From contig NZ_JAJPRF010000019.1 of assembly GCF_021206925.1 (NCBI RefSeq), positions 1-64,000 on the forward strand: a DNA stretch of 64,000 bases, read 5' to 3'. The position numbers and the translations under genes are program-made. The number at the start of each line of letters is the position of its first letter. Within the stretch, counting starts at the first letter, position 1. This document shows positions 1 through 9,282 of this stretch, piece after piece. The stretch is from Rhodoflexus caldus. Its GTDB lineage: Bacteria > Bacteroidota > Bacteroidia > Cytophagales > Thermoflexibacteraceae. Under the pieces are notes generated by a model. That model made no database searches. It was not told the origin of the DNA and saw nothing but the letters and a program-made list of their open reading frames with translations.

Positions 1-31
1 AACAGGTGGGAGAGTAGGTCGCCGCCAGTAC
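1..31 (+). rRNA. rrf: 5S ribosomal RNA, 3' end only (partial)
   Basis: The first bases read GGTGGGAGAGTAGGTCGCCG followed by CCAGT, which is the conserved 3' portion of bacterial 5S rRNA (loop E/helix IV side and the 3' strand of the terminal helix). The gene begins outside the window, so only about the last quarter is present. The exact 3' end is estimated as about base 29-32. A strong terminator follows at once, as expected for the end of an rRNA operon. The identification rests on motif recognition without an alignment. Confidence 0.85.
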
Positions 32-44
32 TTTAAAATCAATC

Positions 45-84
45 AACGCCTTTCTGCAAAGACCGCAGAAAGGCGTTACTGTTT
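45..84 (+). terminator. Rho-independent terminator after 5S rRNA
   Basis: A perfect 13-bp inverted repeat (AACGCCTTTCTGC at 45-57 and GCAGAAAGGCGTT at 65-77) encloses a 7-base loop and is followed by ACTGTTTTAT. Its place directly behind the 5S rRNA fits termination of the rRNA operon. Bases 85-286 show no gene. Confidence 0.85.
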
Positions 85-286
85 TATAACCAATCAACAC
101 CCAACAACAACAGGGGAGATAGGAATAGACGGCTGCATAAATTGGAATGCCTCACAAAGCTGCGGATTGTAGCAGATAACACAGATAAACGCTGATTGGG
201 AAATAACGAAACCTTTGGGCGACACAATTACGAACTTTCCCAAAAGCTCTGCCATTACTTTTCCAGCACAGAATTTTTAAAATCCG

Positions 287-1459
287 TTAGGGTTGATTTT
301 GTAATACTTCACTGCTTTGCTGTTTTAGCCAATCAATAGCTTTTTGCATACTTGCCTCGTTAATTTGGTGCACTTCAAAACCTTCACCGATGCTGCGAAT
401 GAGTGTAATGGTGAGCTTACCGCCTAAGTGTTCGCGGAACTCGTCAATTCCACTCATTACGTCGTAGTGGTTGGCGGATGTTTGCCGAAATAACTCCGGA
501 ATGGCTAACGGCAGGGAAAGTTGTTTGATGAGCATAATTACGCGATTGAGGTCTGCTGCATTCAGATAGCCTTCATAAAACGTATAGAGGCAGTCTAATG
601 CAATACCGATGGCGACGGCTTCACCGTGTCGGATGCGATAGTTGCTCATGGATTCTAACTTATGCGCTGCCCAATGGCCGAAGTCGAGTGGGCGTGCTGA
701 GCCGCGCTCAAACGGGTCTCCGTTTTGTGCTATATGCTCCATATGGAGTTCTGCACAGCGGTAAATGAGCGCCTGCATGGCGTGGCTGTCTCTTGCTGTT
801 AAAGCATTTGCGTCTTTTTCTATCTGTTCAAAAAATGTTGCGTCTTTGATGAGGGCGACTTTAATGGCTTCGGAGATACCTGATAGCCAATCTCTTTGTG
901 AAAGGGTTTCAAGGAATTTGCTATCGTTGATGACGGCAACGGGTGGCTGAAATGTGCCTAAAAAATTTTTCTTGCCAAAAGCATTAAAACTGTTTTTGAC
1001 ACCTACTCCTGAATCGTTTTGTGCCAAAACTGTGGTAGGAATGCGAATATGTCGGACACCGCGATGGGCTATGGCTGCGGCGTATCCGGCCATATCGAGC
1101 ACAGCGCCTCCGCCGATGGCTATGAGGTAGGAGTGGCGGCAAATGCCGTAGGTATGGATTGCTTCTAAGATGTGATGGAGTGCTTGCTGATTATTTTTGG
1201 CATTTTCGCCGCCTTCGGTTGTCAGTATGGCAGTTAGATGCATTTTATCAGCATGTGCATTTGTGTGTTGCCGAATGGCTTGGGTCAGTTGCGGCCACGC
1301 TTCTGCAACGCCGCTATCAACCACAAAAAGGCATTTAGCGGGCAGGTTTTCGGAAAAGATGGTATTGGCCAGCAGACTGTTTTCAATGGAAAAAAGGTTT
1401 TCGGTAAAATACGCAGCATAGTGGTATGTTACCGAAAACCTTTGAGATATTTGCTTCAT
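287..1459 (-). CDS. 3-dehydroquinate synthase-family sugar phosphate cyclase (EboD-like)
   Basis: This 390-residue cytosolic protein belongs to the NAD- and metal-dependent dehydroquinate synthase superfamily. Visible features are the nucleotide-binding GGGAVLD (about 116-122), the SEAIK segment with a likely metal ligand Glu197, DFGHWAAH with His262, and RHGEAVA with His278, which together give the family's Glu-His-His metal site. In classical AroB the first His lies in a sequence like NFGHTxGHA; here it is PLDFGHWAAH, preceded by GDPFERGSARP. I associate that form with the EboD branch of sugar phosphate cyclases rather than shikimate-pathway AroB, so the substrate is uncertain. The gene lies 12 bp behind asnS on the same strand and is probably co-transcribed with it. 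No other shikimate or ebo gene is adjacent. The superfamily is secure; the subfamily is an inference. Confidence 0.85.
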   Translation of the reverse strand: MKQISQRFSVTYHYAAYFTENLFSIENSLLANTIFSENLPAKCLFVVDSGVAEAWPQLTQAIRQHTNAHADKMHLTAILTTEGGENAKNNQQALHHILEAIHTYGICRHSYLIAIGGGAVLDMAGYAAAIAHRGVRHIRIPTTVLAQNDSGVGVKNSFNAFGKKNFLGTFQPPVAVINDSKFLETLSQRDWLSGISEAIKVALIKDATFFEQIEKDANALTARDSHAMQALIYRCAELHMEHIAQNGDPFERGSARPLDFGHWAAHKLESMSNYRIRHGEAVAIGIALDCLYTFYEGYLNAADLNRVIMLIKQLSLPLAIPELFRQTSANHYDVMSGIDEFREHLGGKLTITLIRSIGEGFEVHQINEASMQKAIDWLKQQSSEVLQNQP

Positions 1460-1471
1460 TGGTTGAGCAGA

Positions 1472-2914
1472 TTAAAACTCAGCGTTTTTAGGTGTGCGCG
1501 GGAATGGGATTACATCGCGGATGTTGCCCATGCCGGTAATGAAAAGCATCATGCGTTCGAACCCTAAGCCAAAGCCTGAGTGCTCACATGTGCCGAATTT
1601 GCGGGTGTCTAAATACCACCAAAGCACATCTTCGGGCACGTGCATTTCTTTCATGCGTTGGGTGAGTTTTTCAAGGTTTTCCTCGCGTTGGCTGCCGCCA
1701 ATGATTTCGCCTATGCCGGGGAAAAGCACGTCCATAGCGGCTACGGTTTTGCCGTCGGGGTTTTGCTTCATATAGAAAGCCTTGATTTCTTTCGGGTAGC
1801 CTGTGATAATAACGGGTTTTTTGAAGTGCTTTTCTACCAGATAGCGCTCATGTTCGCTTTGCAGGTCGATGCCCCATTGTACGGGGAATTGGAACTTGCC
1901 TTTTTTATGGTGATTGGATGACAGTAAGATATCGATTGCCTCGGTGTAGGTGATGCGCTCGAACTGATTGTCCAATACAAATTGGAGGCGCTCGATTAAG
2001 CCCATTTCGCTGCGTTCATCGGCTTTTTTGGCTTGTTCTTCTTTGAGAAAGCGTTCATCGAGGAATTTCATGTCATCGGCGCAATTTTCCAGCACATAGC
2101 GGATGAGATATTTGATGAAGTCTTCTGCCAAATCCATGTTGTCATAGATGTCGTAGAAGGCCATTTCGGGTTCAATCATCCAGAATTCGGCTAAGTGGCG
2201 GGTGGTGTTGGAGTTCTCGGCGCGGAAAGTCGGGCCAAAGGTATAAATCAGGCCAAGCCCCATGGCACCCAGCTCGCCTTCCAACTGTCCGGAAACGGTG
2301 AGGTTGGTTGAACGGCCAAAGAAATCTTCCGAGTAGTCAATGGTGCCTTCGGGTGTGCGGGGCGGATTTTCCATATCCAGCGTAGTTACGCGGAACATTT
2401 GCCCTGCACCTTCGGCATCGGAGGCAGTGATAATGGGTGTATGCAGGTAGTAAAAACCGTTGTTGTTAAAATATTTGTGTATGGCGAATGCAAGCGCATG
2501 GCGGATGCGGAAGATTGCGCCGAAAGTGTTGGTACGTGGGCGGAGGTGCGCAATTTCGCGCAGGAACTCCAACGTATGTGCCTTTTTTTGCAGCGGGAAA
2601 GTATCTGCATCGGCATCGCCAAGGATGGTGATTTTTTCTGCCTGAATTTCTACGGCCTGTTCTTTGCCTTGTGAAGCTACAAGTGTACCGCTTACGGCAA
2701 TACATGCGCCTGTGGTTATGCGACGCAGAGTTTCCTCATCAAATTGGGCCACATCGGCCACAACTTGGATATTATTTATTGTTGAGCCGTCGTTAACGGC
2801 GATGAATGCCACATTTTTATTACCGCGTTTGGTTCTTACCCAGCCTTTGATAAGTACCTGTGAGCCAATGGCATCACTTTTCAGAACGTTGGTGATTCGG
2901 TTGTGTTTTGGCAT
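1472..2914 (-). CDS. asnS: asparaginyl-tRNA synthetase
   Basis: This 480-residue class IIb aminoacyl-tRNA synthetase charges tRNA-Asn in the cytosol. The N-terminal OB-fold anticodon-binding domain spans about residues 18-100 and starts with [18 protein letters not shown]. The catalytic core has motif 2 ([15 protein letters not shown], about 231-245) and motif 3 near the C-terminus ([16 protein letters not shown]). The PEMAF segment behind motif 2 is typical of AsnRS. Length is close to the usual 460-470 with a slightly enlarged core. The ATG at 2914 is preceded by a plausible -7 element at 2942-2949. The sugar phosphate cyclase follows after 12 bp. Confidence 0.97.
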   Translation of the reverse strand: MPKHNRITNVLKSDAIGSQVLIKGWVRTKRGNKNVAFIAVNDGSTINNIQVVADVAQFDEETLRRITTGACIAVSGTLVASQGKEQAVEIQAEKITILGDADADTFPLQKKAHTLEFLREIAHLRPRTNTFGAIFRIRHALAFAIHKYFNNNGFYYLHTPIITASDAEGAGQMFRVTTLDMENPPRTPEGTIDYSEDFFGRSTNLTVSGQLEGELGAMGLGLIYTFGPTFRAENSNTTRHLAEFWMIEPEMAFYDIYDNMDLAEDFIKYLIRYVLENCADDMKFLDERFLKEEQAKKADERSEMGLIERLQFVLDNQFERITYTEAIDILLSSNHHKKGKFQFPVQWGIDLQSEHERYLVEKHFKKPVIITGYPKEIKAFYMKQNPDGKTVAAMDVLFPGIGEIIGGSQREENLEKLTQRMKEMHVPEDVLWWYLDTRKFGTCEHSGFGLGFERMMLFITGMGNIRDVIPFPRTPKNAEF

Positions 2915-2941
2915 AAATAATCATCTTGTTTATTAAGTGGG

Positions 2942-2949
2942 CAAAGTTA
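2942..2949 (-). promoter_or_regulatory. Candidate -7 element for asnS (TAACTTTG)
   Basis: On the minus strand TAACTTTG matches the Bacteroidota -7 consensus TAnnTTTG, about 28 bp upstream of the asnS ATG. No convincing -33 TTG lies 19 bp further upstream, so this is a weak single-box call. Confidence 0.4.
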
Positions 2950-3040
2950 TATCAAAATGAATTCTAAACCGATTGCAGACGCTTGCGACCACTGATAAGG
3001 TGAGGATAAGCTATGTTGTAGATTGGGTTAGGGCAATTGC

Positions 3041-3913
3041 TTAAAACTCAATGATGGGGAAATAATAATCGCGCGAAGGTTTGGCGCACATCCGCGCAAT
3101 CATACCACGCTGCTCGAGCCAGTGCAAGTGCTTGTAGAGTTCATCGGAAAACAGAAACCCTCTGATAAGCAAGGCTTGTGAGTCGTCCTGTGGATAGAAC
3201 TGCAAACTTTTGCCTGCTTTTAATAAGCTGAATGCTTTGATTGCCATGTCTATGCCTGCTACGTGCAGGCGCGCGTTGATGCTGCTGAAGGTGTCATTAT
3301 CCTTTACAAGGATTCGTCGTTGTCCGACAATATCGCCACCGTCCAATTTAGTGGAAAGTTTATGCAGCGTTACTCCAATGTTGTTGATATCGCCGTTGAT
3401 TAAAGCCCATGCCACACTGCCTACACCTTTATACCACGGCGAAAGTCCTGTGTGAATGTTGAGTGCAAGCGGAACGGCGTCTATGAGGTGTTTTTTAACT
3501 ATGGTTGTGCCATGAATCAGTAATACATCGGGCTGCAATCGGCTGATGTGCTCGTAAACGCTACTGTCATTCACGGAGGGCGTAATGAAGTGAGGAATAT
3601 CGGGTAAGAGGGTTTCGCCAAGTCCGTTGAAATACTCCTGATTAATTTTTGCCTGTTCCATTGCCTGCATTTCGGCTATTTTTGCCTGTTTACGACGCTC
3701 TGCCATGCGCCCAATACCGGCCATAATGCCGGTGATGCCTTCTGTTTGGAAGTTTCTTACTACCGATTTCCACAATGGAGTAGTAGGCTGTGTGTTATTT
3801 TCGTAATCCGGGGTACGCTCTATAATAGCTTCTGTAAGCCAGCCTTCTGTATACAGGCGATTGATACCGTATATGAGCGGCGGTAGTGGTTGAGAAATGA
3901 CAACAATTTTCAT
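3041..3913 (-). CDS. formyltransferase family protein (possible sugar N-formyltransferase)
   Basis: This 290-residue protein carries the formyl-transferase fold of Fmt, PurN and ArnA, which transfers formyl from 10-formyltetrahydrofolate. The catalytic triad is recognisable as Asn152 and His154 in NIHTGLSPWYKG and Asp191 in KLDGGDI. The Asn-His-Asp spacing resembles that of methionyl-tRNA formyltransferase. It lacks Fmt's C-terminal tRNA-binding domain, and residues about 60-100 form a charged helical insertion, so it is unlikely to be the housekeeping Fmt. The ATG overlaps the stop codon of the upstream polysaccharide deacetylase by 4 bases, indicating translational coupling. That pairing suggests a sugar substrate: deacetylation of an N-acetyl sugar followed by N-formylation. 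The family is well supported; the substrate is an inference. Confidence 0.85.
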   Translation of the reverse strand: MKIVVISQPLPPLIYGINRLYTEGWLTEAIIERTPDYENNTQPTTPLWKSVVRNFQTEGITGIMAGIGRMAERRKQAKIAEMQAMEQAKINQEYFNGLGETLLPDIPHFITPSVNDSSVYEHISRLQPDVLLIHGTTIVKKHLIDAVPLALNIHTGLSPWYKGVGSVAWALINGDINNIGVTLHKLSTKLDGGDIVGQRRILVKDNDTFSSINARLHVAGIDMAIKAFSLLKAGKSLQFYPQDDSQALLIRGFLFSDELYKHLHWLEQRGMIARMCAKPSRDYYFPIIEF

Positions 3914-4866
3914 CGGAAACGAGATAAAAACTGACGGATAATTGCCCGGTCATGTCGCATACTAATAATGTGCCGACAGGCAGCCGCGATATCTGTATAT
4001 GGGTCGGAAAAGTTAAAACGATGAACAAAAAGCATGTTCTCTATCGGGAAATAATTTTTCATTTGCTCGACGGTTAGCCCCAACTGAAAACCTTGTTGTG
4101 CTGCTATTTCCATTACGGTGTGGTTCATGCTGCCGTGCGGATAGGCAATAAAAGGCGGCAGATAGCCCAACCATTCTCGTAAAAGTTGTTGGGAGGTGTG
4201 CAACTCTTCTCTTACGGTTGCTTCGGGCTTCACGGCAAGTGCAGCATGTGTATGCGTATGATTGCCTATGTATACTAACGGATGTGCACTAAAATCCCGC
4301 AGTTCGTCAGGGGTAAACGGGCGACAACTGTCCGAGTAAACCGCCATCGCATCTTCTCCAATACGGGTGATAACATCCGAAAAGGTGGGCAGCAGCTTGA
4401 ATTCTTCAATGATGCGGGTAATTTCTTCGTGGGATTTGCCAAGTGCCCACAGGCGCCGATACAACACATCCACCCAGAATGAGCGATTTTCTGCCACATA
4501 CCACGTGGAAATATTGAAAAGGGCAGGGGTTTGTAACCGTTCAAGCACGGGTAAGGCTCTGGTATTATTGAAATAACCGTCGTCAAACGTAATCAGGGCT
4601 GATTTTTTCGGCAGATGCTCGGGGATAAGTAACTGATTTGGATTGATAAAAGTATAGCCCCCTGCAAGCAGTGTTTCAATAGCAATGGCTAAGTCTTCTG
4701 CTGTGCTGGCTTCCATCGGCAAACTAAGCCCGTTAAGTGCTTCGGATTTACTTTGATAAATTTTGTGAAAATACAGAATGATGATGTGTGGCTGTTCTTG
4801 GGTAAAAAAAAGCAACTTGTTATCTAAAAAATTGATAAAATCGTTGAGTTGCCGACGGATTAACAT
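3910..4866 (-). CDS. polysaccharide deacetylase family protein
   Basis: This 318-residue NodB-fold (carbohydrate esterase 4) protein hydrolyses N- or O-acetyl groups on sugars. Motif 1 is ITFDDG (Asp-Asp at about 95-96), with the general base and a metal ligand, and motif 2 is HTHTH (about 203-207), supplying metal-binding histidines. I start it at the ATG at 4866, MLIRRQLND. An 11-residue extension from a TTG at 4899 is possible but less likely. No clear signal peptide is present, so it probably works in the cytoplasm or at the membrane face. The formyltransferase gene overlaps its stop by 4 bases. It is transcribed divergently from aat. Confidence 0.88.
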   Translation of the reverse strand: MLIRRQLNDFINFLDNKLLFFTQEQPHIIILYFHKIYQSKSEALNGLSLPMEASTAEDLAIAIETLLAGGYTFINPNQLLIPEHLPKKSALITFDDGYFNNTRALPVLERLQTPALFNISTWYVAENRSFWVDVLYRRLWALGKSHEEITRIIEEFKLLPTFSDVITRIGEDAMAVYSDSCRPFTPDELRDFSAHPLVYIGNHTHTHAALAVKPEATVREELHTSQQLLREWLGYLPPFIAYPHGSMNHTVMEIAAQQGFQLGLTVEQMKNYFPIENMLFVHRFNFSDPYTDIAAACRHIISMRHDRAIIRQFLSRFR

Positions 4867-4906
4867 AGGCTTTAGCAATGGAAAACCGAAAGTAGACAAG
4901 ACTTTT

Positions 4907-4914
4907 TAATTTTG
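4907..4914 (+). promoter_or_regulatory. aat: Candidate -7 element for aat (TAATTTTG)
   Basis: TAATTTTG fits the Bacteroidota TAnnTTTG -7 box and ends 5 bases before the aat ATG at 4920, so the mRNA would be nearly leaderless. No TTG box is seen at the expected -33 position, which limits confidence. Confidence 0.35.
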
Positions 4915-4919
4915 CAATT

Positions 4920-5618
4920 ATGTATCAGTTGCTGCCCGATTCTCTACAATTTCCGCCGGTTGATTTGGCCGATGAGAACGGTTTGCTGGCCTACGGCGGC
5001 GATTTGTCGGCAGAGCGCGTGCTGGCGGCTTATGAACAGGGAATTTTCCCGTGGTTTGATGAACATTCGCCGCCACTGTGGTGGTCGCCCAATCCGCGGT
5101 TTGTTCTTTTCCCCGAAAACTTGATTGTTTCCAAAAGCATGAAACAGGTATTGCGGAGGAGACAATTTACTATTACGGTTAATCGGGCATTTGATGAAGT
5201 CATCAGAAATTGTCGCTATACGCCACGCCCGGGGCAGGACGGCACGTGGATTACAGAGGAGGTGCAACAGGTATATTGTGAGTTGCACCGACAAGGATGG
5301 GCACATTCGGTGGAGGCATGGCAGAACGACCGATTGGTGGGCGGAGTTTACGGGTTGATTTTTGACCGCTGCTTTTTTGGAGAGTCCATGTTTGCGCATG
5401 TAACCAATGCATCCAAAGCGGCATTTATCACGCTTGTTGCCAATTTGAAGCGTGCCGAGTTTGTAGTGGTTGATTGTCAGGTATATACGGAGCATTTGGA
5501 GAGTCTGGGGGCGCAAATGATTCCCCGACGGATGTTTCAGCAACTGATTAGGTACTATGGCAGACGGCTACCGGTAAATCTGACCGCTATTTTTGACCCG
5601 AACTGTTATGAGGTATAA
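4920..5618 (+). CDS. aat: leucyl/phenylalanyl-tRNA--protein transferase
   Basis: This 232-residue enzyme moves Leu or Phe from aminoacyl-tRNA to the N-terminal Lys or Arg of proteins, marking them for ClpS/ClpAP degradation in the bacterial N-degron pathway. Family hallmarks are the N-terminal FPPVDLADENGLLAYGGDLS, GIFPWF, WWSPNPR, the central TWITEEVQQVYCELH, GWAHSVEAW, and GGVYGLIFDRCFFGESMF. Length is normal and complete. It is divergent from the deacetylase pair, and lepB begins 63 bp after its stop. Confidence 0.96.
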   Translation: MYQLLPDSLQFPPVDLADENGLLAYGGDLSAERVLAAYEQGIFPWFDEHSPPLWWSPNPRFVLFPENLIVSKSMKQVLRRRQFTITVNRAFDEVIRNCRYTPRPGQDGTWITEEVQQVYCELHRQGWAHSVEAWQNDRLVGGVYGLIFDRCFFGESMFAHVTNASKAAFITLVANLKRAEFVVVDCQVYTEHLESLGAQMIPRRMFQQLIRYYGRRLPVNLTAIFDPNCYEV

Positions 5619-5681
5619 GCGTGGGGCTGCTTCACCGATAAAATATTGTAATATTGCATCACATTACACACTATCATAAGC

Positions 5682-6827
5682 ATGACACAAGAATCTGCTT
5701 CTCCATACAACAACCCAATGAACAATCCGACTGCTGCCAACAAAGGTACGACCAATAATAAACCCAAAAAGAGTGCTGCCCGCGAGTGGCTGGATGCCAT
5801 CGTATTTGCCGTAGTAGTGGCAACTATTTTTCGCTGGCTGCTGGTAGAACCTTTTACGATTCCTACGCCTTCAATGGAAAAATCGCTGTTAGTGGGCGAT
5901 TATTTGTTTGTGAGCAAACTGCACTATGGCGCACGCACACCCATGACTCCGCTGCAAATTCCGCTGGCTGCCAATAAGATATGGGGTACCAATATTCCTT
6001 CTTTCGTAGATTGGATTCAGTTGCCGCAATATCGTTTGCCCGCTATTTCGGAGGTAAAGCGCAATGATGCGGTAGTGTTTAACTGCCCCGTTGACCCTGC
6101 GCCCGACTATCCGGTAGATATGAAAACACACTACATCAAGCGCTGCATCGGGTTGCCGGGTGAAACACTGGAAATTAAAGACCAGCAAGTGTATATTGAC
6201 GGCAAGCCCATTGAAAATCCCGAAGGATTGCAGCAAAGCTATATTGTAGAAACCAAACAGAACCAGATGGTGCGCGACCGCGTGTTCTCCGAGCTCGGCA
6301 TTACCGACGTAGAACAGTTTGGCAACAGCTACCTGATTCATACCAATGATGCCAAAGCGGCAGAGTTGCGCAAAGCCGATTTTATCAGCAGCGTAACCAA
6401 AGAGATATTCCGCAAAGAGGGCATTGACCCGCGCGGACGTTCTTATCCGTATGCCACGGGCTTTGACTGGACGATTGACAACTTCGGGCCGCTGAAAATA
6501 CCTCAGGCCGGAGAAACCATTGAGCTTAATACACAAAATGTTGCCTTGTACAAACAGGTAATTATGTACTACGAGCATAACAAGGGTATCACGGAAGCCA
6601 ACGGCCGGTTATTACAGGATGGCAAGCCGCTCACCTCTTACACATTTAAGCAGAATTATTATTTCATGATGGGCGATAATCGTCATAACTCTGCTGACTC
6701 GCGTGTGTGGGGGTTTGTGCCGGAAGACCATGTGCTGGGCAAAGCGCTGTTTATCTGGATGTCGGTCAATCCTTATCCGGAAGGAAGTAAAATCCGCTGG
6801 GAGCGCCTGTTTTCAGGAATTCATTGA
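5682..6827 (+). CDS. lepB: signal peptidase I
   Basis: This 381-residue membrane protease removes signal peptides from Sec and Tat substrates. One transmembrane segment lies at about residues 38-56, after a polar N-terminus rich in Asn and Thr. The catalytic Ser64 sits in TPSMEKSLLVGD, and the general base Lys153 in YIKRCIGLPGE. The conserved C-terminal box is GDNRHNSADSRVWG. The protein is longer than E. coli LepB (324) because of insertions between the Ser and Lys boxes and again before the last box, which is common in Bacteroidota. A small membrane protein starts 2 bases after its stop, so the two are co-transcribed. Confidence 0.96.
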   Translation: MTQESASPYNNPMNNPTAANKGTTNNKPKKSAAREWLDAIVFAVVVATIFRWLLVEPFTIPTPSMEKSLLVGDYLFVSKLHYGARTPMTPLQIPLAANKIWGTNIPSFVDWIQLPQYRLPAISEVKRNDAVVFNCPVDPAPDYPVDMKTHYIKRCIGLPGETLEIKDQQVYIDGKPIENPEGLQQSYIVETKQNQMVRDRVFSELGITDVEQFGNSYLIHTNDAKAAELRKADFISSVTKEIFRKEGIDPRGRSYPYATGFDWTIDNFGPLKIPQAGETIELNTQNVALYKQVIMYYEHNKGITEANGRLLQDGKPLTSYTFKQNYYFMMGDNRHNSADSRVWGFVPEDHVLGKALFIWMSVNPYPEGSKIRWERLFSGIH

Positions 6828-6829
6828 TA

Positions 6830-7363
6830 ATGAGGTTGCTTGCCTGTCTTTTCTTTTTTCTGTTATCGGCTTTTTTTGTTGCGGAAAAGGCTGCTGCACA
6901 AACTTTTTATATTGAGTTTGTAAAAAAAGGCAAGCCTTCGCAAATCCGCATCATGGGCGACGGAGAGGAAGTGGTTTGCAAAATCCGCCGCCCCGATAAA
7001 AAAAGGCTTCGCATCAAAGGCGAATTGAACATACTGAATGACAGTACTTTGCAGGTAGGCAATCAGATTTTTCAGTTGCATCAGATTATTTACATCACGG
7101 CAAGTACCGACTGGTGGGACAGAAAGCTCTCTGCCCTGCTGATGACCGCAGGCGGAGTAGCTGCCATGAGCTACGGTGCAGCCAATATTGGCATGAACAG
7201 ACCTGTGCCCGCAAACAACGGCGTTTTAGGTATTGTCCATACGCTTGCAGTAACGACAGGCGTAACGCTGGCCACAGCAGGGGTTATGCAGTTTGTCTTG
7301 CCCGGTAAGTACTTTTATTACAACAAATACTGGACGGCGCAGATTAAGCCGCTCCGATTTTGA
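6830..7363 (+). CDS. hypothetical exported/membrane protein
   Basis: I do not recognise this 177-residue protein. The ATG at 6830 gives a clear signal peptide (MRLLACLFFFLLSAFFVAEKAAAQ), with cleavage probably after the Ala-Ala-Ala run. A TTG two codons earlier overlaps the lepB stop and is less likely to be used. Residues about 25-95 look like a small beta-rich domain with many basic residues. Two hydrophobic stretches at about 103-122 and 130-154 could be membrane segments, and the C-terminus is short and basic. It sits between lepB and bioD in a closely spaced plus-strand unit, so it is likely expressed with them. Confidence 0.75.
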   Translation: MRLLACLFFFLLSAFFVAEKAAAQTFYIEFVKKGKPSQIRIMGDGEEVVCKIRRPDKKRLRIKGELNILNDSTLQVGNQIFQLHQIIYITASTDWWDRKLSALLMTAGGVAAMSYGAANIGMNRPVPANNGVLGIVHTLAVTTGVTLATAGVMQFVLPGKYFYYNKYWTAQIKPLRF

Positions 7364-7375
7364 CGCAATACAACG

Positions 7376-8008
7376 ATGACTCAATCACACCGTCCGATAT
7401 TTATTACAGCCATTGGCACGGACAGCGGCAAAACGCTGGTGAGTGCCATTATTACCGAAGCCCTGCAAGCCGACTACTGGAAGCCCGTGCAATCGGGTTT
7501 GCCGCGCGATACGGAAACAGTGCAATCTTTGGTGAGCAACCCTGTTTCACAATTTCACAAAGAGGCTTATTTGTTGCGCGAACCGCTTTCGCCACATGCT
7601 TCGGCTGCCATTGACGGGGTGCGAATAGACCTTGACCAAATCAGCCTGCCGCCAACTGCTAACCGTTTGGTCGTAGAAGGCGCAGGCGGTATGCTGGTAC
7701 CGCTGAACGAACGGGATTTTGTGATAGACCTTGCTGACCGCTTCGCTGCCGAGGTGATTTTGGTTGCCAATCTGTATTTGGGCAGCATTAATCATACGCT
7801 TTTGAGTGTTGCCGAGTTGAAGCGTCGCGCTGCCGCTGGTTGGTTTACTATTAAGGGCATTATTTTTAATCATTGCCCCGTGGAAAGTTCTGAGCAAATT
7901 ATTTTGCACCATACGGGCTTGCCTTGTTTGCTGCGCATCGGCAAGCATGAGGCGGTTACGAAGGAGTTGGTGAAGATGTATGCGGAGGAGTTGAGGGGGA
8001 GGTTGTAA
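7376..8008 (+). CDS. bioD: dethiobiotin synthetase
   Basis: This 210-residue ATP-dependent enzyme closes the ureido ring of dethiobiotin from 7,8-diaminopelargonic acid and CO2, the penultimate step of biotin synthesis. The P-loop lies at about residues 12-20, ending GTDSGKT. ADYWKPVQSG and VVEGAGGMLVPLN are typical of BioD. No other biotin gene is adjacent, so bioD is detached from any bio operon. Its stop overlaps the ATG of the following glycosyltransferase (TAATG). Confidence 0.93.
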   Translation: MTQSHRPIFITAIGTDSGKTLVSAIITEALQADYWKPVQSGLPRDTETVQSLVSNPVSQFHKEAYLLREPLSPHASAAIDGVRIDLDQISLPPTANRLVVEGAGGMLVPLNERDFVIDLADRFAAEVILVANLYLGSINHTLLSVAELKRRAAAGWFTIKGIIFNHCPVESSEQIILHHTGLPCLLRIGKHEAVTKELVKMYAEELRGRL

Positions 8009-9282
8009 TGAAAGTATTGCACGTTTCGGCATTGGATATGGGAGGGGCTGCCACAGCCGCCATTCGTCTGCACAAGGGCTTGTTAAAGGCAGGTATTGAT
8101 TCTGCCTTTCTGACGCTGCGAAACTGCAATCGCAATATTCCCAACAAATATATTTATGAGCCCAGACCCGAAGAAATCAGCCTGCTTAAAGTACTGAAAA
8201 AAACGCTTCGGGTTCGCTTGGGTATGGAAAGCCCGCATAGCTTTTACGATGCGCAGGACTTAGCCATCAAAGGTGAACCTACGGGTGCAGGGTTTAGTTT
8301 CCCTGAAACATTGGAAGATATTACTTTACATCCTGCTTATAAGTCGGCACACCTGATTCATTTGCACTGGGTTGCCGGTTGGCTGGATTACCCTTCTTTT
8401 TTTGCCAAAAATACTAAGCCTGTTGTCTGGACTTTGCACGACCTGAACCCTTTTAGTGGTGGTTTGCATTACGCGCTTGGCACCTCCATCACAGAAATGC
8501 AGATGGGGCATTTGATAGACAATCCACAAGACAGATTACAACAAGCGCACAATCGGAACCTGACTGTGAAGCAGCAGAGTTTGCAGGATTTCAGGAGCTT
8601 AGCCGTAGTATCTCCATCGGTATGGCTGCAAAAACAATCTGCCGAGAGTCTGTTGTTTAGCCGTTATGAAAATCATCACATACCTAATGGGTTAGATACG
8701 GAACTTTTTAAGCCTTATGACCGCTCGGTTGTGAGAGGGTTACTGGGTCTTGCCGATAAAAAAACGCTGCTTTTTATTGCCGATGCAATTGACAGCCCGT
8801 TAAAGGGTTTCAGGTTTTTCCGCGATGCTTTATTGCATGTGCAGAACATGTGTGATTATCAACTGTTGGTTGTAGGGTTGGATAAGAGCAATGCGCTGGC
8901 AGGTTTTAACAATGTTCATCACATGGGTTATGTGCAAGATGAGCGCCTGATGGCAATGATTTACAACGCGGCAGATGCTTTTGTATTACCTAGCTTGATG
9001 GACAATTTCCCGAATACCATGCTGGAATCAATCGCTTGTGGCACGCCCGTCATTGCTTTCCCGACAGGCGGTATCCCTGAAGCGATTCGCCATGGTGAAA
9101 ACGGGCTAATTTGCGAAAAAGCCGATGCAGCCAATCTGGGAAGCCTTTTAGAAGCCTTCTATCGCGGCCAATGGCAATTTGACAGGGAGCATATAGCTGA
9201 GCAGGCTGCAAAAACCTATGAAGACCGCACAATTACAACCGCTTACCGGAAAGTATATCATGCTGTAATGGCTACTGTCTGA
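8008..9282 (+). CDS. glycosyltransferase family 4 (GT-B fold)
   Basis: This 424-residue retaining GT-B glycosyltransferase would use a nucleotide-sugar donor at the cytoplasmic membrane face. The N-terminal acceptor domain starts MKVLHVSALDMGGAATAAIRLHKGL, with the glycine-rich GGAATAA loop. The C-terminal donor domain (about 240-400) contains ALPS-like FVLPSLMDNFPNTMLESIACGTPVIAF and TGGIPEAIRHGENG, the family's EX7E-type region. It overlaps bioD by one base and converges with the fused glycosyltransferase-methyltransferase gene, with an 11-bp overlap of the 3' ends. By content it belongs to the glycan locus although it lies on the other strand. Confidence 0.92.
   Translation: MKVLHVSALDMGGAATAAIRLHKGLLKAGIDSAFLTLRNCNRNIPNKYIYEPRPEEISLLKVLKKTLRVRLGMESPHSFYDAQDLAIKGEPTGAGFSFPETLEDITLHPAYKSAHLIHLHWVAGWLDYPSFFAKNTKPVVWTLHDLNPFSGGLHYALGTSITEMQMGHLIDNPQDRLQQAHNRNLTVKQQSLQDFRSLAVVSPSVWLQKQSAESLLFSRYENHHIPNGLDTELFKPYDRSVVRGLLGLADKKTLLFIADAIDSPLKGFRFFRDALLHVQNMCDYQLLVVGLDKSNALAGFNNVHHMGYVQDERLMAMIYNAADAFVLPSLMDNFPNTMLESIACGTPVIAFPTGGIPEAIRHGENGLICEKADAANLGSLLEAFYRGQWQFDREHIAEQAAKTYEDRTITTAYRKVYHAVMATV

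Noticed and set aside
85-286. Possible small gene or RNA between the 5S terminator and the cyclase gene
   Set aside because: No open frame with a plausible start, no hairpin, and no promoter box was found.
5889-6578. 229-codon open frame antisense to lepB
   Set aside because: lepB is unmistakable in this interval, and the antisense product has no recognisable features.
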